The notes: generated by a model not told the origin, from the letters alone. A DNA stretch of 64,000 nucleotides from Piscinibacter sp943370595 (GCA_943370595.1 CALRRO020000005.1:291040-355039); one strand, 5' to 3'. Shown: positions 8,077 to 15,749, numbered from the stretch's first letter. Program-made: numbers and translations.

Positions 8077-8688
8077 TCAGCGCTCGTGCCGCACGTGCGG
8101 CATCGGGTCGACGAGCTCGCCGCGCAGCAGGTACAGCGGTGCCTTGTGGTACAGCATCACGTCGTGGAACGGGTCGGTCAGGATCTTGGTCATCCAGGCC
8201 AGGCCCTTCATCGGCCCCTGCGTCAGCCACAGCTGGCCGACGCGGAACAGCAGCCCGGTCACGCCCAGCGCCAGCCAGGCGATGCCGACGTCGTGCGCGA
8301 AGCCGTTGAAGCCCTGGGCCGGCTCGATCAGGCCGAACAGCGAGGGCTCGAACCACAGCAGCGCGGGCAGCAGCACCCACACGGCCATCAGCACGATCTT
8401 GCGGCGGATGTTGTAGCCGACCTTGATCTCTTCCTTGTACTCGTCGCTGACCTGGTTCACCTCGTCGAAGCCGCGTGGCTCGAAGAAGAAGTGGCCGGCC
8501 TGGCGGCTGGTCATCGACACGCACCAGGCGAGCAGGGCGGCCATGGCCGGGTCGACGAACAGCAGCCCGTAGGCCACCAGGAAGCTCAGCGCGCTGATCA
8601 GATGCAGGCTCTGGTTGATGCGGCTGTGGTGGTAGAAGCGGTGGTCGTCCCAGCGCTGGGTGCGCAGTTCCTGAAAGAAATCGTTCAC
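8077..8688 (-). CDS. Mpo1-like (DUF962-type) polytopic membrane protein
   Basis: A 203-residue integral membrane protein with about four hydrophobic segments (near 28-60, 90-115, 130-155). Histidine motifs HRFYHHSRINQSLH, RQAGHFFFEP and DPFHDVMLYHKAP resemble the metal-binding pattern of Mpo1/YGL010w-type proteins, iron-dependent dioxygenases acting on 2-hydroxy fatty acids in yeast; that assignment is tentative. GTG start at 8688, with GAGGGG immediately upstream as ribosome site. It is convergent with the aminotransferase gene (22 bp apart) and divergent from a glycosyltransferase gene. A two-heptamer PHO-like box lies 50 bp upstream, tying it to the phosphate-starvation set. Confidence 0.55.
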   Translation of the reverse strand: MNDFFQELRTQRWDDHRFYHHSRINQSLHLISALSFLVAYGLLFVDPAMAALLAWCVSMTSRQAGHFFFEPRGFDEVNQVSDEYKEEIKVGYNIRRKIVLMAVWVLLPALLWFEPSLFGLIEPAQGFNGFAHDVGIAWLALGVTGLLFRVGQLWLTQGPMKGLAWMTKILTDPFHDVMLYHKAPLYLLRGELVDPMPHVRHER

Positions 8689-8737
8689 GGTTCCCCTCGA
8701 AAGTGAGTGATGGGTGTCGGGATCGTGACGGCGTCGC

Positions 8738-8755
8738 GTGAAAGCGCCGTGACGG
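8738..8755 (-). promoter_or_regulatory. PHO box upstream of the Mpo1-like gene
   Basis: On the minus strand CCGTCAC, four bases, then CTTTCAC. Each differs from the PhoB heptamer CTGTCAC at one position. A further CCGTCAC follows slightly out of register. It points toward the gene starting at 8688. Confidence 0.65.
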
Positions 8756-8760
8756 TGGCG

Positions 8761-8778
8761 CTGTCATCGAACGGTCGT
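8761..8778 (+). promoter_or_regulatory. PHO box upstream of the GT4 glycosyltransferase
   Basis: A perfect heptamer CTGTCAT is followed after four bases by CGGTCGT. It sits five bases from the divergent minus-strand box and 22 bp before the proposed start at 8801. Confidence 0.6.
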
Positions 8779-8800
8779 GTGCGGAGTTCAGCATCCAGCC

Positions 8801-10042
8801 ATGGATGCGATGCCCGACAGCGACCTGATCGTCGACCACTTTCCGGCGGCGTCGCGCTCGATGCGCATCGCCTGCGTGACCGAGACCTACCCGCCCGAGG
8901 TCAACGGCGTGTCGCTGACCGTGGCGCGCATGGTCGAGGGCCTGCAGCAGCGCAACCACGACGTGCAGCTGCTGCGCCCGCGACAGAACCGCGAGCAGCT
9001 GGCCGGGCAGGGCGACCGCTTCCACGAGGTGCTGCTGCGCGGCATGCCGATCCCGCGCTACCCCAGCCTGCGCATGGGCGTGCCGTCCAAGCGTGCGCTG
9101 GTGCGGCTGTGGACGCTGCAGCGCCCGGACGTCGTGCACATCGCCACCGAAGGGCCGCTGGGCTGGTCGGCGCTGCAGGCGGCGCTGCACCTGAAGCTGC
9201 CAGTGTGCTCCGACTTCCGCACCAACTTCCACACCTACACCCAGCACTACGGCGTGGGCTGGCTGCGCAAGCCGATCATGGCCTACCTGCGCAAGTTCCA
9301 TAACCGCACGCTGTGCACCATGGTGCCGACCGACGCGCTGCGCCGCGAGCTGGCCAGCGAAGGCTTCCAGCGCCTGGAAGTGGTGACGCGCGGTGTCGAC
9401 ACGCGCCAGTTCGCGCCGTCGCGGCGCAGTGCCGAACTGCGCGCGAGCTGGGGTGCCGACGACGACACGCTGGTGGTGTGCTGCGTCGGCCGGCTGGCGC
9501 GCGAGAAAAACCTCGAGGTGCTGCTCGAGGCCTTCCGCGCCATCGAGCAGCGCGTGCCACAGGCCCGGCTGGTGCTGGTGGGCAGCGGGCCGCTGCAGGA
9601 CGAGCTGCACGGGGCCTGCCCCGGTGCCATCTTCGCCGGGCAGCGGCGTGGCGAAGACCTCGCCGCGCACTACGCCTCGGCCGACCTGTTCCTCTTCCCC
9701 AGCACCACCGAGACCTTCGGCAACGTCACCACCGAGGCGATGGCCAGCGGCCTGCCGGTGGTCGCCTTCGACTACGCCGCCGCAGCGCAGGTGATCGCCG
9801 ACGGCGAGCAGGGCGTGCGGGTGCCCTTTGCCGATCCGAAGGCCTTCGTCGACGCGGCCGTGGCACTGGCCTTCGACCCGGTGCGCCGCGAGCGCCTGGG
9901 CCGGGCGGCGCGCGAGCGCGCGCTGCAGCTCGACTGGGAGGCCATCGTGCAGCGCTTCGAGGCGGTGCTCGCCGCCACCATCCGCCAGCAGGCGTTGCCG
10001 GGTGGGCTGGCGATGCCGCTGCCTGCGCAGCCGGCCGCCTGA
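8801..10042 (+). CDS. GT4 family glycosyltransferase (MgtA/SqdX-like)
   Basis: A 413-residue GT-B retaining glycosyltransferase. The N-terminal domain begins IACVTETYPPEVNGVS, typical of glycolipid-forming mannosyl- and sulfoquinovosyltransferases. The C-terminal domain has GRLAREKNLEVLLEA and the EX7E donor motif in ETFGNVTTE, followed by MASGLPVVAFD. Substrate is likely diacylglycerol or a glycosyl-diacylglycerol at the inner membrane; sugar donor unknown. Start choice is uncertain: ATG 8801 is used, but ATG 8861 (MRIACV) would leave room for a leader after the PHO box and matches relatives better. It converges with lplT one base downstream. With the MGDG-like enzyme this gives two lipid glycosyltransferases in one locus. 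Confidence 0.85.
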   Translation: MDAMPDSDLIVDHFPAASRSMRIACVTETYPPEVNGVSLTVARMVEGLQQRNHDVQLLRPRQNREQLAGQGDRFHEVLLRGMPIPRYPSLRMGVPSKRALVRLWTLQRPDVVHIATEGPLGWSALQAALHLKLPVCSDFRTNFHTYTQHYGVGWLRKPIMAYLRKFHNRTLCTMVPTDALRRELASEGFQRLEVVTRGVDTRQFAPSRRSAELRASWGADDDTLVVCCVGRLAREKNLEVLLEAFRAIEQRVPQARLVLVGSGPLQDELHGACPGAIFAGQRRGEDLAAHYASADLFLFPSTTETFGNVTTEAMASGLPVVAFDYAAAAQVIADGEQGVRVPFADPKAFVDAAVALAFDPVRRERLGRAARERALQLDWEAIVQRFEAVLAATIRQQALPGGLAMPLPAQPAA

Positions 10043-10043
10043 G

Positions 10044-11258
10044 TCAGGCCGGCAGGCGCCGCGCGCGCCACATCAGCAGCCCGATGGCCGCGGCGATCAT
10101 CAGGCCGAAGCCCCACATCAGCGGCACGATCGGCAGCTCGGCGGCGACCAGCGCCGCATAGATTCCCAGCATCGCGAGGATGCTGGCGTTCTCGTTGAAG
10201 CCCTGCACCGCGATCGAGCGGCCCGCCGTCAGCAGCTCGCAGCCACGGTGCTGCAGCAGCGCGTTCAGCGGTACCACCATCAGCCCGCCCACGGCGCCGG
10301 CCAGCACCAGCAGCGGCACCGCCCACCACAGGCTCTGCGTGCTGGCCACCACCGGCAGCATCAGCCCCAGCGCCACGCCGAAGGCCAGCATGCGCCGCGC
10401 ATCGGCCAGCGCGACGAAGCGCCCGGCCGCGGCCGCGCCGCCCACCACGCCGACCGCGACCGCCGCCTGCAGGTAACTCGCCTGGTGCAGCGACAGGCCC
10501 AGGTGCTCCTGCGCCCAGCGCAGCACGATGAACTGCAGCGTGGCACCGGCACCCCAGAACAGCGTGGTGGCGGCCAGCGACAGGCCGCCCAGCGGGTCGC
10601 GCCACAGCGTGGCGTTGGCAGCGCGGAAGTCGCGCGCCATCGCCAGCGGGTGAATGGAGCGCGCTGCGTAGCGCGCACCGCTGTCCGGGATGCCCAGGTT
10701 GAGCAGTGCTGCCAGCGCATAGACACCCAGCAGCAGGTGCAGGTCGGTCCAGCCCAGCTGCCACAGCGGCGCGAGCAGCGGGCTGACCAGCACGCCGCCG
10801 AACACCGTGCCGAGCAGCACCGCGCAGACCACCGTCACCTCCAGCCAGCCGTTGGCCGCCACCAGTTGCTGCGCCGAGACCAGCTCGGTGACCAGGCCGT
10901 ACTTGGCCGGTGCATAGGCGGCCGCGCCGAAGCCGACCACGACGAAGGCCGCCACCGGGTGCACGTCGGCCAGCAGCGCCAGCACGCCCAGCACCTTGAC
11001 GCCGTTCATCCAGGCCATCAGCCGCGCCTTGGGCACTGCGTCGGCCAGCGGGCCGACCAGCGGCGCGAGGAGCACGTACGACAGCGTGAAGCCGAACTTC
11101 AGCAGCGGCGCCCACCAGGCCGGCAGGCCGCGGCGCTGCAGCAGCGCCATGGTCACGATCAGCAGCGCGTTGTCGGCCAGCGCGGAGAAGAACTGCGCGG
11201 CGATCAGCCGGTGGAAGCCGGCGGGCAGGCGCTCGGTGCCGTCGGCGGGAGCCGCCAC
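10044..11258 (-). CDS. lplT: LplT-like lysophospholipid transporter (MFS)
   Basis: A 404-residue major-facilitator protein with about 12 hydrophobic helices. The N-terminal stretch (FHRLIAAQFFSALADNALLI) and the AAYAPAKYGLVTELV segment are typical of LplT, which flips lysophosphatidylethanolamine across the inner membrane for reacylation. Most relatives are followed by or fused to Aas acyltransferase; none is present here. It starts with GTG at 11258, one base after the pyruvate-kinase-like stop (TGA-G-GTG), so translation is probably coupled. Position in a phospholipid turnover cluster fits the role. Confidence 0.85.
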   Translation of the reverse strand: MAAPADGTERLPAGFHRLIAAQFFSALADNALLIVTMALLQRRGLPAWWAPLLKFGFTLSYVLLAPLVGPLADAVPKARLMAWMNGVKVLGVLALLADVHPVAAFVVVGFGAAAYAPAKYGLVTELVSAQQLVAANGWLEVTVVCAVLLGTVFGGVLVSPLLAPLWQLGWTDLHLLLGVYALAALLNLGIPDSGARYAARSIHPLAMARDFRAANATLWRDPLGGLSLAATTLFWGAGATLQFIVLRWAQEHLGLSLHQASYLQAAVAVGVVGGAAAAGRFVALADARRMLAFGVALGLMLPVVASTQSLWWAVPLLVLAGAVGGLMVVPLNALLQHRGCELLTAGRSIAVQGFNENASILAMLGIYAALVAAELPIVPLMWGFGLMIAAAIGLLMWRARRLPA

Positions 11259-11259
11259 C

Positions 11260-13149
11260 TCAGGCGGCGGCCCGCTGCCAGGACTTCAGCGCACGCAGCA
11301 GCGGCCGCTTCTTGGTCTGGTGGCCCTGCATGCGGCGCAGCACGTCGTCGAGCGTGCGCATGGCCTCGAGGATGTGCGGGCCCTTGTTGAGCATCACGCA
11401 CTCGGCGCGCTCGCCCATCGCCGCGTCGGTGATCTCGGCGCGCGAGGGCTGGCCCCGCTTGGCCAGCGACTCCAGCACCTGCGTGGCCCAGACCACCGGC
11501 AGGTGGGCGGCTTCGCAGGCCCACAGGATCTCTTCCTGCACCTCGGCCATGCGCTCGAAGCCGCATTCCACCGCCAGGTCGCCGCGCGCGATCATCACGC
11601 CGGCAGCGCGGGCGCCCATCGCCGCGAACAGCAGCTCAGGCATGTGCTCGAAGCCCTGGCGCGTCTCGATCTTCAGGATCAGGCCGAGTGATGACGCGCC
11701 ACGCGCATCGAGTTCGTGGCGCAGCTGGTGCACGTCTTCGGCGCGCTGCGCGAACGACAGGCCGACCAGGTCGGCATGGCGGGCCGCCACGTCGAGGTCG
11801 GCGAGGTCCTTCTCGGTCAGCGCCGGCAGGTCGAGTGCGCTGTCGGGCAGGTTGATGCCCTTGTCGGCGGCGAGGTCCTGGCCCTCGTCGGCGACCTCGG
11901 TGATCTCGACGTCGACGCCGCGCGCCGCCACGCGGCGGATCACGCCGCCGATGCGGCCGTCGTCGAACCAGACCCGCTCACCCTTGTGCACCTGCTCCAG
12001 CACCTCGGGCAGCGTGCACGAGACGCTGGCCGGCGCCACACGCCGGTCCGACTCGCCGTGGCTGGCGCCGTGGCCCAGGCCCTCCGGCGTGAGCCGCAGC
12101 GTGTCGCCGCGGAACAGCCGGATGCGGCCGGCCGCGGCGGGCAGGCCGTGAATGGGCGTGTCCGGGCGGCGCACATCGCGATCACGCAGGCGCAGCCAGG
12201 TCTGCGGTGTCAGGTAGGCGGTCTGCCGGCACTCGAGCAGGGCACCGCCGGGTCGTTCGTCGATCACCGTCAGGCGACGCGTCGAAGCCCGCGCGTCGAC
12301 GAACTCGATGCTGTCGCCGGCGCGCAGCTGCTCCAGCCAGTCGGGCTCGACCTCGACGGTGGCCGAGGCGCCGTGGATCGGCATCGTCGAGCCGCGTGCG
12401 CGCAGGCCCACCAGCGCCGATGCGGTGACCTGGCCGAAGTCGTCGCGCACCGGCTTGATCTTCAGCACACTGGGGCCGGCGGCGATCGGGCCGGTTCGGA
12501 TCTTCGGGCCGGCCAGGTCCATCAGCACCTTGACGGCGCGGCCGCTGGCCGCCGCGGCGCGGCGCACGTGCGAGGCCATCGCCATCCAGGCCGGCGCGTC
12601 GTCGTGGGCGCAGTTGATGCGGGCCACGTCCATGCCGGCATGCACCAGCGCGCCGATCAGCGCGGGGTCCGTCGCGGCGCTGCCCGGCAGCGTGACCATG
12701 ATGCGCACCCGGCGCTCGGCCGGCGGCTCGCCGAACAGTGCCGCGGCGTGGGCGGCGAGGCGGTCGCGGCCGCTGCCGAAGCCGGCCGGTTCCTCCTCGG
12801 CCTGCGTCTGCCAGGGGCGGCCGGCCAGCACGTGCAGCAGGCCCAGCACCTTGTCGAGGTTGGCCAGCACGTGGCTTTCGCCACGGCCCAGCGAGGACAG
12901 GCCCATGCGGGCCAGGCGCTCCTGCAGCGCGCGCAGGTCGCTGCCGCGCAGCGCCAGGTAGTGGGCGAGGTTGCGGGCGCTGGCATTGCGCTCGTCGCCG
13001 GCCTCGGCGATCCACGGTGCCAGGGTGCGCTCGTGTGCCTGCATCGCGTGGCGCAGGGTCTGCAGCTCGTCGATCAGCGCCGCGCACTGGCGCGGATCCC
13101 AGGGGCTCGCCGGCGTGGCGTGGAGCGCCGGATCCATCAGCATGTTCAT
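11260..13149 (-). CDS. Atypical pyruvate kinase with N-terminal extension
   Basis: A 629-residue protein. Residues about 1-140 are a helical extension absent from ordinary pyruvate kinases. The catalytic barrel follows, with IMVTLPGS, DVARINCAHD (for RxNxSH), DLAGPKIRTG, the catalytic Lys/Glu in LILKIETRQG, ARGDLAVECG and ATQVLESLAKRGQPSRAE. The usual C-terminal allosteric domain is missing; the protein ends shortly after the NKGPHI segment. Core residues are kept, so phosphoenolpyruvate:ADP chemistry is plausible, but allostery must differ. ATG 13149 is chosen by homology; 13143 and 13137 are alternatives. It is cotranscribed with lplT, with a PHO-like box 24 bp upstream. Confidence 0.75.
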   Translation of the reverse strand: MNMLMDPALHATPASPWDPRQCAALIDELQTLRHAMQAHERTLAPWIAEAGDERNASARNLAHYLALRGSDLRALQERLARMGLSSLGRGESHVLANLDKVLGLLHVLAGRPWQTQAEEEPAGFGSGRDRLAAHAAALFGEPPAERRVRIMVTLPGSAATDPALIGALVHAGMDVARINCAHDDAPAWMAMASHVRRAAAASGRAVKVLMDLAGPKIRTGPIAAGPSVLKIKPVRDDFGQVTASALVGLRARGSTMPIHGASATVEVEPDWLEQLRAGDSIEFVDARASTRRLTVIDERPGGALLECRQTAYLTPQTWLRLRDRDVRRPDTPIHGLPAAAGRIRLFRGDTLRLTPEGLGHGASHGESDRRVAPASVSCTLPEVLEQVHKGERVWFDDGRIGGVIRRVAARGVDVEITEVADEGQDLAADKGINLPDSALDLPALTEKDLADLDVAARHADLVGLSFAQRAEDVHQLRHELDARGASSLGLILKIETRQGFEHMPELLFAAMGARAAGVMIARGDLAVECGFERMAEVQEEILWACEAAHLPVVWATQVLESLAKRGQPSRAEITDAAMGERAECVMLNKGPHILEAMRTLDDVLRRMQGHQTKKRPLLRALKSWQRAAA

Positions 13150-13172
13150 GCGCGCGAGTCTCGGCCGCGCAT

Positions 13173-13190
13173 GTGGCAGGCGTGTGACGG
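13173..13190 (-). promoter_or_regulatory. Candidate PHO box upstream of the pyruvate-kinase/lplT operon
   Basis: On the minus strand CCGTCAC, four bases, CTGCCAC; each heptamer differs from CTGTCAC at one position. It lies 24 bp before the start at 13149. Confidence 0.55.
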
Positions 13191-13199
13191 ACGGGCACT

Positions 13200-13231
13200 T
13201 TGGTATAAACTGTATAAACGATTTATACCAA
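13200..13231. promoter_or_regulatory. AT-rich palindromic operator/promoter between divergent genes
   Basis: Perfect 10-bp arms TTGGTATAAA (13200-13209) and TTTATACCAA (13222-13231) flank a 12-bp spacer that holds another GTATAAAC, giving three half-sites. It is a sharp AT island in GC-rich DNA and supplies TATAAA -10-like elements in both directions. The regulator is unknown. Confidence 0.6.
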
Positions 13232-13247
13232 TCCAGGAATGCTGACG

Positions 13248-13667
13248 ATGGCAACAACGACCTCGACCAAAGCCTCGACCAAGACCTCGACGAAGGCCGC
13301 AACCAAGACCACACCGAAAGCCACGGCCAAGCCGGTGGCGAAGCCCACCCCGAAGGCAGCGGCCAAGCCGGCTGCGAAGCCGGCGCCGAAGCAGGTCGCC
13401 AAGGCCGCCAAGCCGGTGGCGCTGCCGAAGCCGGCCAAGCCGCCCAAGGCCAAGCTGGTGCGCGACAGCTTCACGATGCCGCAGTCCGACTTCGCGCTGA
13501 TCGCCGCGCTGAAGGAGCGCGCGCTGGGCTTCAAGCGCCCGACCAAGAAGAGCGAACTGCTGCGCGCCGGCCTGCAGGCGCTCGCCGGCCTGAACGACGC
13601 GGCACTGCAGGGCGCGCTCAACGCCCTGGCACCGCTCAAGCCGGGGCGGCCGAAGAAGGCCGACTGA
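13248..13667 (+). CDS. Histone H1-like KPAK-repeat protein with C-terminal conserved domain
   Basis: A 139-residue basic protein. The first 75 residues are Lys/Ala/Pro/Thr-rich repeats (KxAxK, KPxxK) like bacterial histone-H1 or AlgP-type DNA-binding tails. The C-terminal half (KLVRDSFTMPQ to RAGLQALAGL) is a conserved domain common in Burkholderiales that looks like a ribbon-helix-helix or short helical DNA-binding module. ATG 13248 is chosen over 13239 because AGGA sits nine bases upstream of 13248 but directly abuts 13239. Nucleoid binding is inferred. It may bind or be controlled through the palindrome just upstream. The 3' end overlaps convergent phnN by 32 bp. Confidence 0.75.
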   Translation: MATTTSTKASTKTSTKAATKTTPKATAKPVAKPTPKAAAKPAAKPAPKQVAKAAKPVALPKPAKPPKAKLVRDSFTMPQSDFALIAALKERALGFKRPTKKSELLRAGLQALAGLNDAALQGALNALAPLKPGRPKKAD

Positions 13668-14229
13668 GCGACGCGGCGCCCGCCAGCGGGCGCCACCAGC
13701 GGTCGAGCTGCGACACCGCGTCGGCCAGCGAACCGCTGTTGTCGATCTGCAGGTCGGCCTCGATCGCCGGCAGCTCGCGCTGCAGGCGCGCGCCGAGGGC
13801 CGGCGCATCCTCTCGGCCGCGCGACTGCAGGCGGACCTGCCGCAGCGCGGCCGAGGCCGTGACCGCCACGATGCGGGCCTGCGGCGCGGCCTCGCGCAGC
13901 GCCGGCAGGTGTTCGCGCGATCCGTTCAGCACCACCCAATGGCCGTCCTTCAACGGCGCCAGCTCGCGGTGGCGCACACCGTAGGCGAGGCCGTGCGCGG
14001 TCCAGCACAGCGCGAAAGCGTCGCGTGCGCGCTCGCGTTCGAAGTCGTCGACGTCGATGGCTTCGTGATCCTCGTTCGGGTCGGCGGCGCGGGTGATCGT
14101 GCGCCGTGCCCGGTGCGGGCGCATCGCTTGCGGCAGGCCGTCGAGCCAGATGCGCAGCAGGCTGTCCTTGCCAGCGCCCGAGGGGCCGACCACGACCAGC
14201 AGGCGCTGCGAGCCGGCGATGCCGCTCAT
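13636..14229 (-). CDS. phnN: Ribose 1,5-bisphosphate phosphokinase PhnN
   Basis: Phosphorylates ribose 1,5-bisphosphate to PRPP, the last step that recycles the ribosyl carrier of the C-P lyase pathway. The 197-residue protein has Walker A GPSGAGKDS near the N-terminus and the guanylate-kinase-like RRTITRAADPNEDHEAI segment. The start at 14229 overlaps the stop of the preceding 2H phosphoesterase gene by four bases (ATGA). It is the last gene of the phnF - phosphoesterase - phnN operon and matches the usual family length (about 185). Confidence 0.92.
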   Translation of the reverse strand: MSGIAGSQRLLVVVGPSGAGKDSLLRIWLDGLPQAMRPHRARRTITRAADPNEDHEAIDVDDFERERARDAFALCWTAHGLAYGVRHRELAPLKDGHWVVLNGSREHLPALREAAPQARIVAVTASAALRQVRLQSRGREDAPALGARLQRELPAIEADLQIDNSGSLADAVSQLDRWWRPLAGAASLSRPSSAAPA

Positions 14230-14930
14230 CGCGCCGCCAGGGCGAAGCGGTGGCGCCACTCGAACGGCGCGCCCGGCGCCGGTTCGACGAACACACACAG
14301 CGCGTCGCAGCGCAGCGGTTCGGCCAGGGCGGCGGCGAAGTGCCGATCCGCCTCGTCGCGCACGCTCGCGACGGTCTCGTCCGTCAGGCCGCCGAGGCTG
14401 TCGGTCAGCGTCATGTGGAAGCGCCAGTCGTCCAGCACGTGGGCATAGCCGAGACGGCGCGCCTGTTCGCGTTGTCGTTCGCTGATGGCGCCGCGTTGCT
14501 GCCGTGCACGCTCCGCTGCATCGTGCGGCGCGCGAAAGCGGTCCAGCGACAGCACGCAGTCGTCGGCCAGCCGCCGCAGCGGATGCTGCGCTGCCAGCGT
14601 CTCGCGCGGCTGCACGGCCAGGAAGTCGGCCAGCGGGGCGATGTGCAGGGCCGGCATGTCGAAGGCCGCATGGCGCGCGGCGAGGCTCGCCACGGCGTCG
14701 AGCCAGGCCACTTCGCTCGCGCCTTCCACGAGCTGCATCGGCGCCTTCAGCGTCGCATGCCAGCCGTAGCGCCAGGGGTGCAGCACGCCGGGCCGGGCCG
14801 GCGGTGGGGCCGGCACGGTGCGCGCATCGCGGCCCAGCCAGGCGCAGCCGGCCACCCACAGCGGATGCCGCGCATCGGGCGCGAAGTAGACCGCGTGGCG
14901 TGGACGCACGTGTGGCACGTGTGCGTTCAT
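14226..14930 (-). CDS. DUF1045 phosphonate-operon 2H phosphoesterase
   Basis: A 234-residue protein of the family often found in phn operons (putative phosphonate metabolism protein, DUF1045). Two HxT motifs, H58-A-T60 (GWHATLKAP) and H172-M-T174 (FHMTLTD), about 115 residues apart, are the catalytic pair of 2H phosphoesterases, which open cyclic nucleotide or ribose phosphates. No PhnP gene is in this locus, so this enzyme is a good candidate to open 5-phosphoribosyl 1,2-cyclic phosphate before PhnN acts; that function is inferred. It overlaps phnF and phnN by four bases each. Confidence 0.85.
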   Translation of the reverse strand: MNAHVPHVRPRHAVYFAPDARHPLWVAGCAWLGRDARTVPAPPPARPGVLHPWRYGWHATLKAPMQLVEGASEVAWLDAVASLAARHAAFDMPALHIAPLADFLAVQPRETLAAQHPLRRLADDCVLSLDRFRAPHDAAERARQQRGAISERQREQARRLGYAHVLDDWRFHMTLTDSLGGLTDETVASVRDEADRHFAAALAEPLRCDALCVFVEPAPGAPFEWRHRFALAAR

Positions 14931-15682
14931 GCGTCGTGCGCCACGCTCAGCTGCACCGCATCGGCCGCGAACAGCGTTCGCCCGGCCTCCACCGGCTCGC
15001 CGGCACTGTCGACGCTGACGAACTGCACCACCAGTACCGGCTCGGTCGCGGCGCGTGCCAGCGCATCGGCCTCCGCCGCACTGGGCAGCCGGCACGACAC
15101 CGTGCTGCGCGAGCGCTGGTAGTCGGCCACGCCGAGCGAGCGCAGCGCCTCGGTGATCGAGCCGCAGGCGGCAAAGGCCTCGGCCATGCCCGCCAGCCGC
15201 GCCGTGGGATAGACGGTGGTGCTCAGCCCCACCGGCCGCCCGCGAACGCTGGCCCGCGTGTGCAGCACCTCGACCGTGGCGCGCGCCGGGATGCGCAGCA
15301 CCTGCGCCCACTCGCCGGCGGGCACGCGCTCGCTGGACAGCAGCTCGCGCTGCGCCCGCTCGCCGGCCTCGGCCAGGTTCTCGGTCAGGCGCGTGCGCCG
15401 CTTCAGCGCGTAGTCGAGCACCAGCTCGCGCACGAAGGTGCCGCGGCCCTGCACCACGCGCAGGTGGCCTTCGTGCACCAGCTGGCGCACCGCCTGGCGC
15501 AGCGTGTGGCGGTGTACCTCGAAGCGCTCGGCGAGCAGCGATTCGTTGGGCAACTGCGCACCCGGCGCAAAACGCCCGGCGGCGATGTCGTCGCGCAGGT
15601 GGGCGGCGATCTGCGACCAGCGCGGCACGCTGGCGGCCGGCTCGTCGGTGCGCGGTGGCGCGAGGTGAGGGTCGTCGAGCAT
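14927..15682 (-). CDS. phnF: PhnF, GntR/HutC-family transcriptional regulator
   Basis: A 251-residue repressor. The N-terminal winged helix (WSQIAAHLRDDIAAGRFAPG, then LLAERFEVHRHTLRQAVRQL) is GntR type. The C-terminal UTRA effector domain includes TTVYPTARLAGM and ends ADAVQLSVAHD. ATG 15682 is used because it begins the conserved region; there is no clear ribosome site. It diverges from phnG across a 67-bp gap holding a TCTAGA palindrome that matches HutC-type operators, so it probably controls itself, phnGHIJKLM and, through a second copy of the site, phnCDE. Confidence 0.9.
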   Translation of the reverse strand: MLDDPHLAPPRTDEPAASVPRWSQIAAHLRDDIAAGRFAPGAQLPNESLLAERFEVHRHTLRQAVRQLVHEGHLRVVQGRGTFVRELVLDYALKRRTRLTENLAEAGERAQRELLSSERVPAGEWAQVLRIPARATVEVLHTRASVRGRPVGLSTTVYPTARLAGMAEAFAACGSITEALRSLGVADYQRSRSTVSCRLPSAAEADALARAATEPVLVVQFVSVDSAGEPVEAGRTLFAADAVQLSVAHDA

Positions 15683-15729
15683 GGTCAATAAACTGTCACG
15701 GCTGCTGCGGATACTGGCCGACATACTGA

Positions 15730-15743
15730 GTCGTCTAGATGAC
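15730..15743. promoter_or_regulatory. PhnF operator between phnF and phnG
   Basis: GTCGTCTAGATGAC is a palindrome centred on TCTAGA with one mismatched pair. Its reverse complement shares 11 consecutive bases (TCATCTAGACG) with the site upstream of phnC at 24805-24815. It ends six bases before the phnG start, a good position for repression. Confidence 0.75.
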
Positions 15744-15749
15744 ATCCGC

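Noticed and set aside
11716..13245. Long plus-strand frame opposite the pyruvate kinase
   Set aside because: Antisense shadow; the minus-strand frame has all pyruvate kinase motifs.
15683..15749. PHO box between phnF and phnG
   Set aside because: Only one heptamer (CTGTCAC) with no partner at the right spacing.
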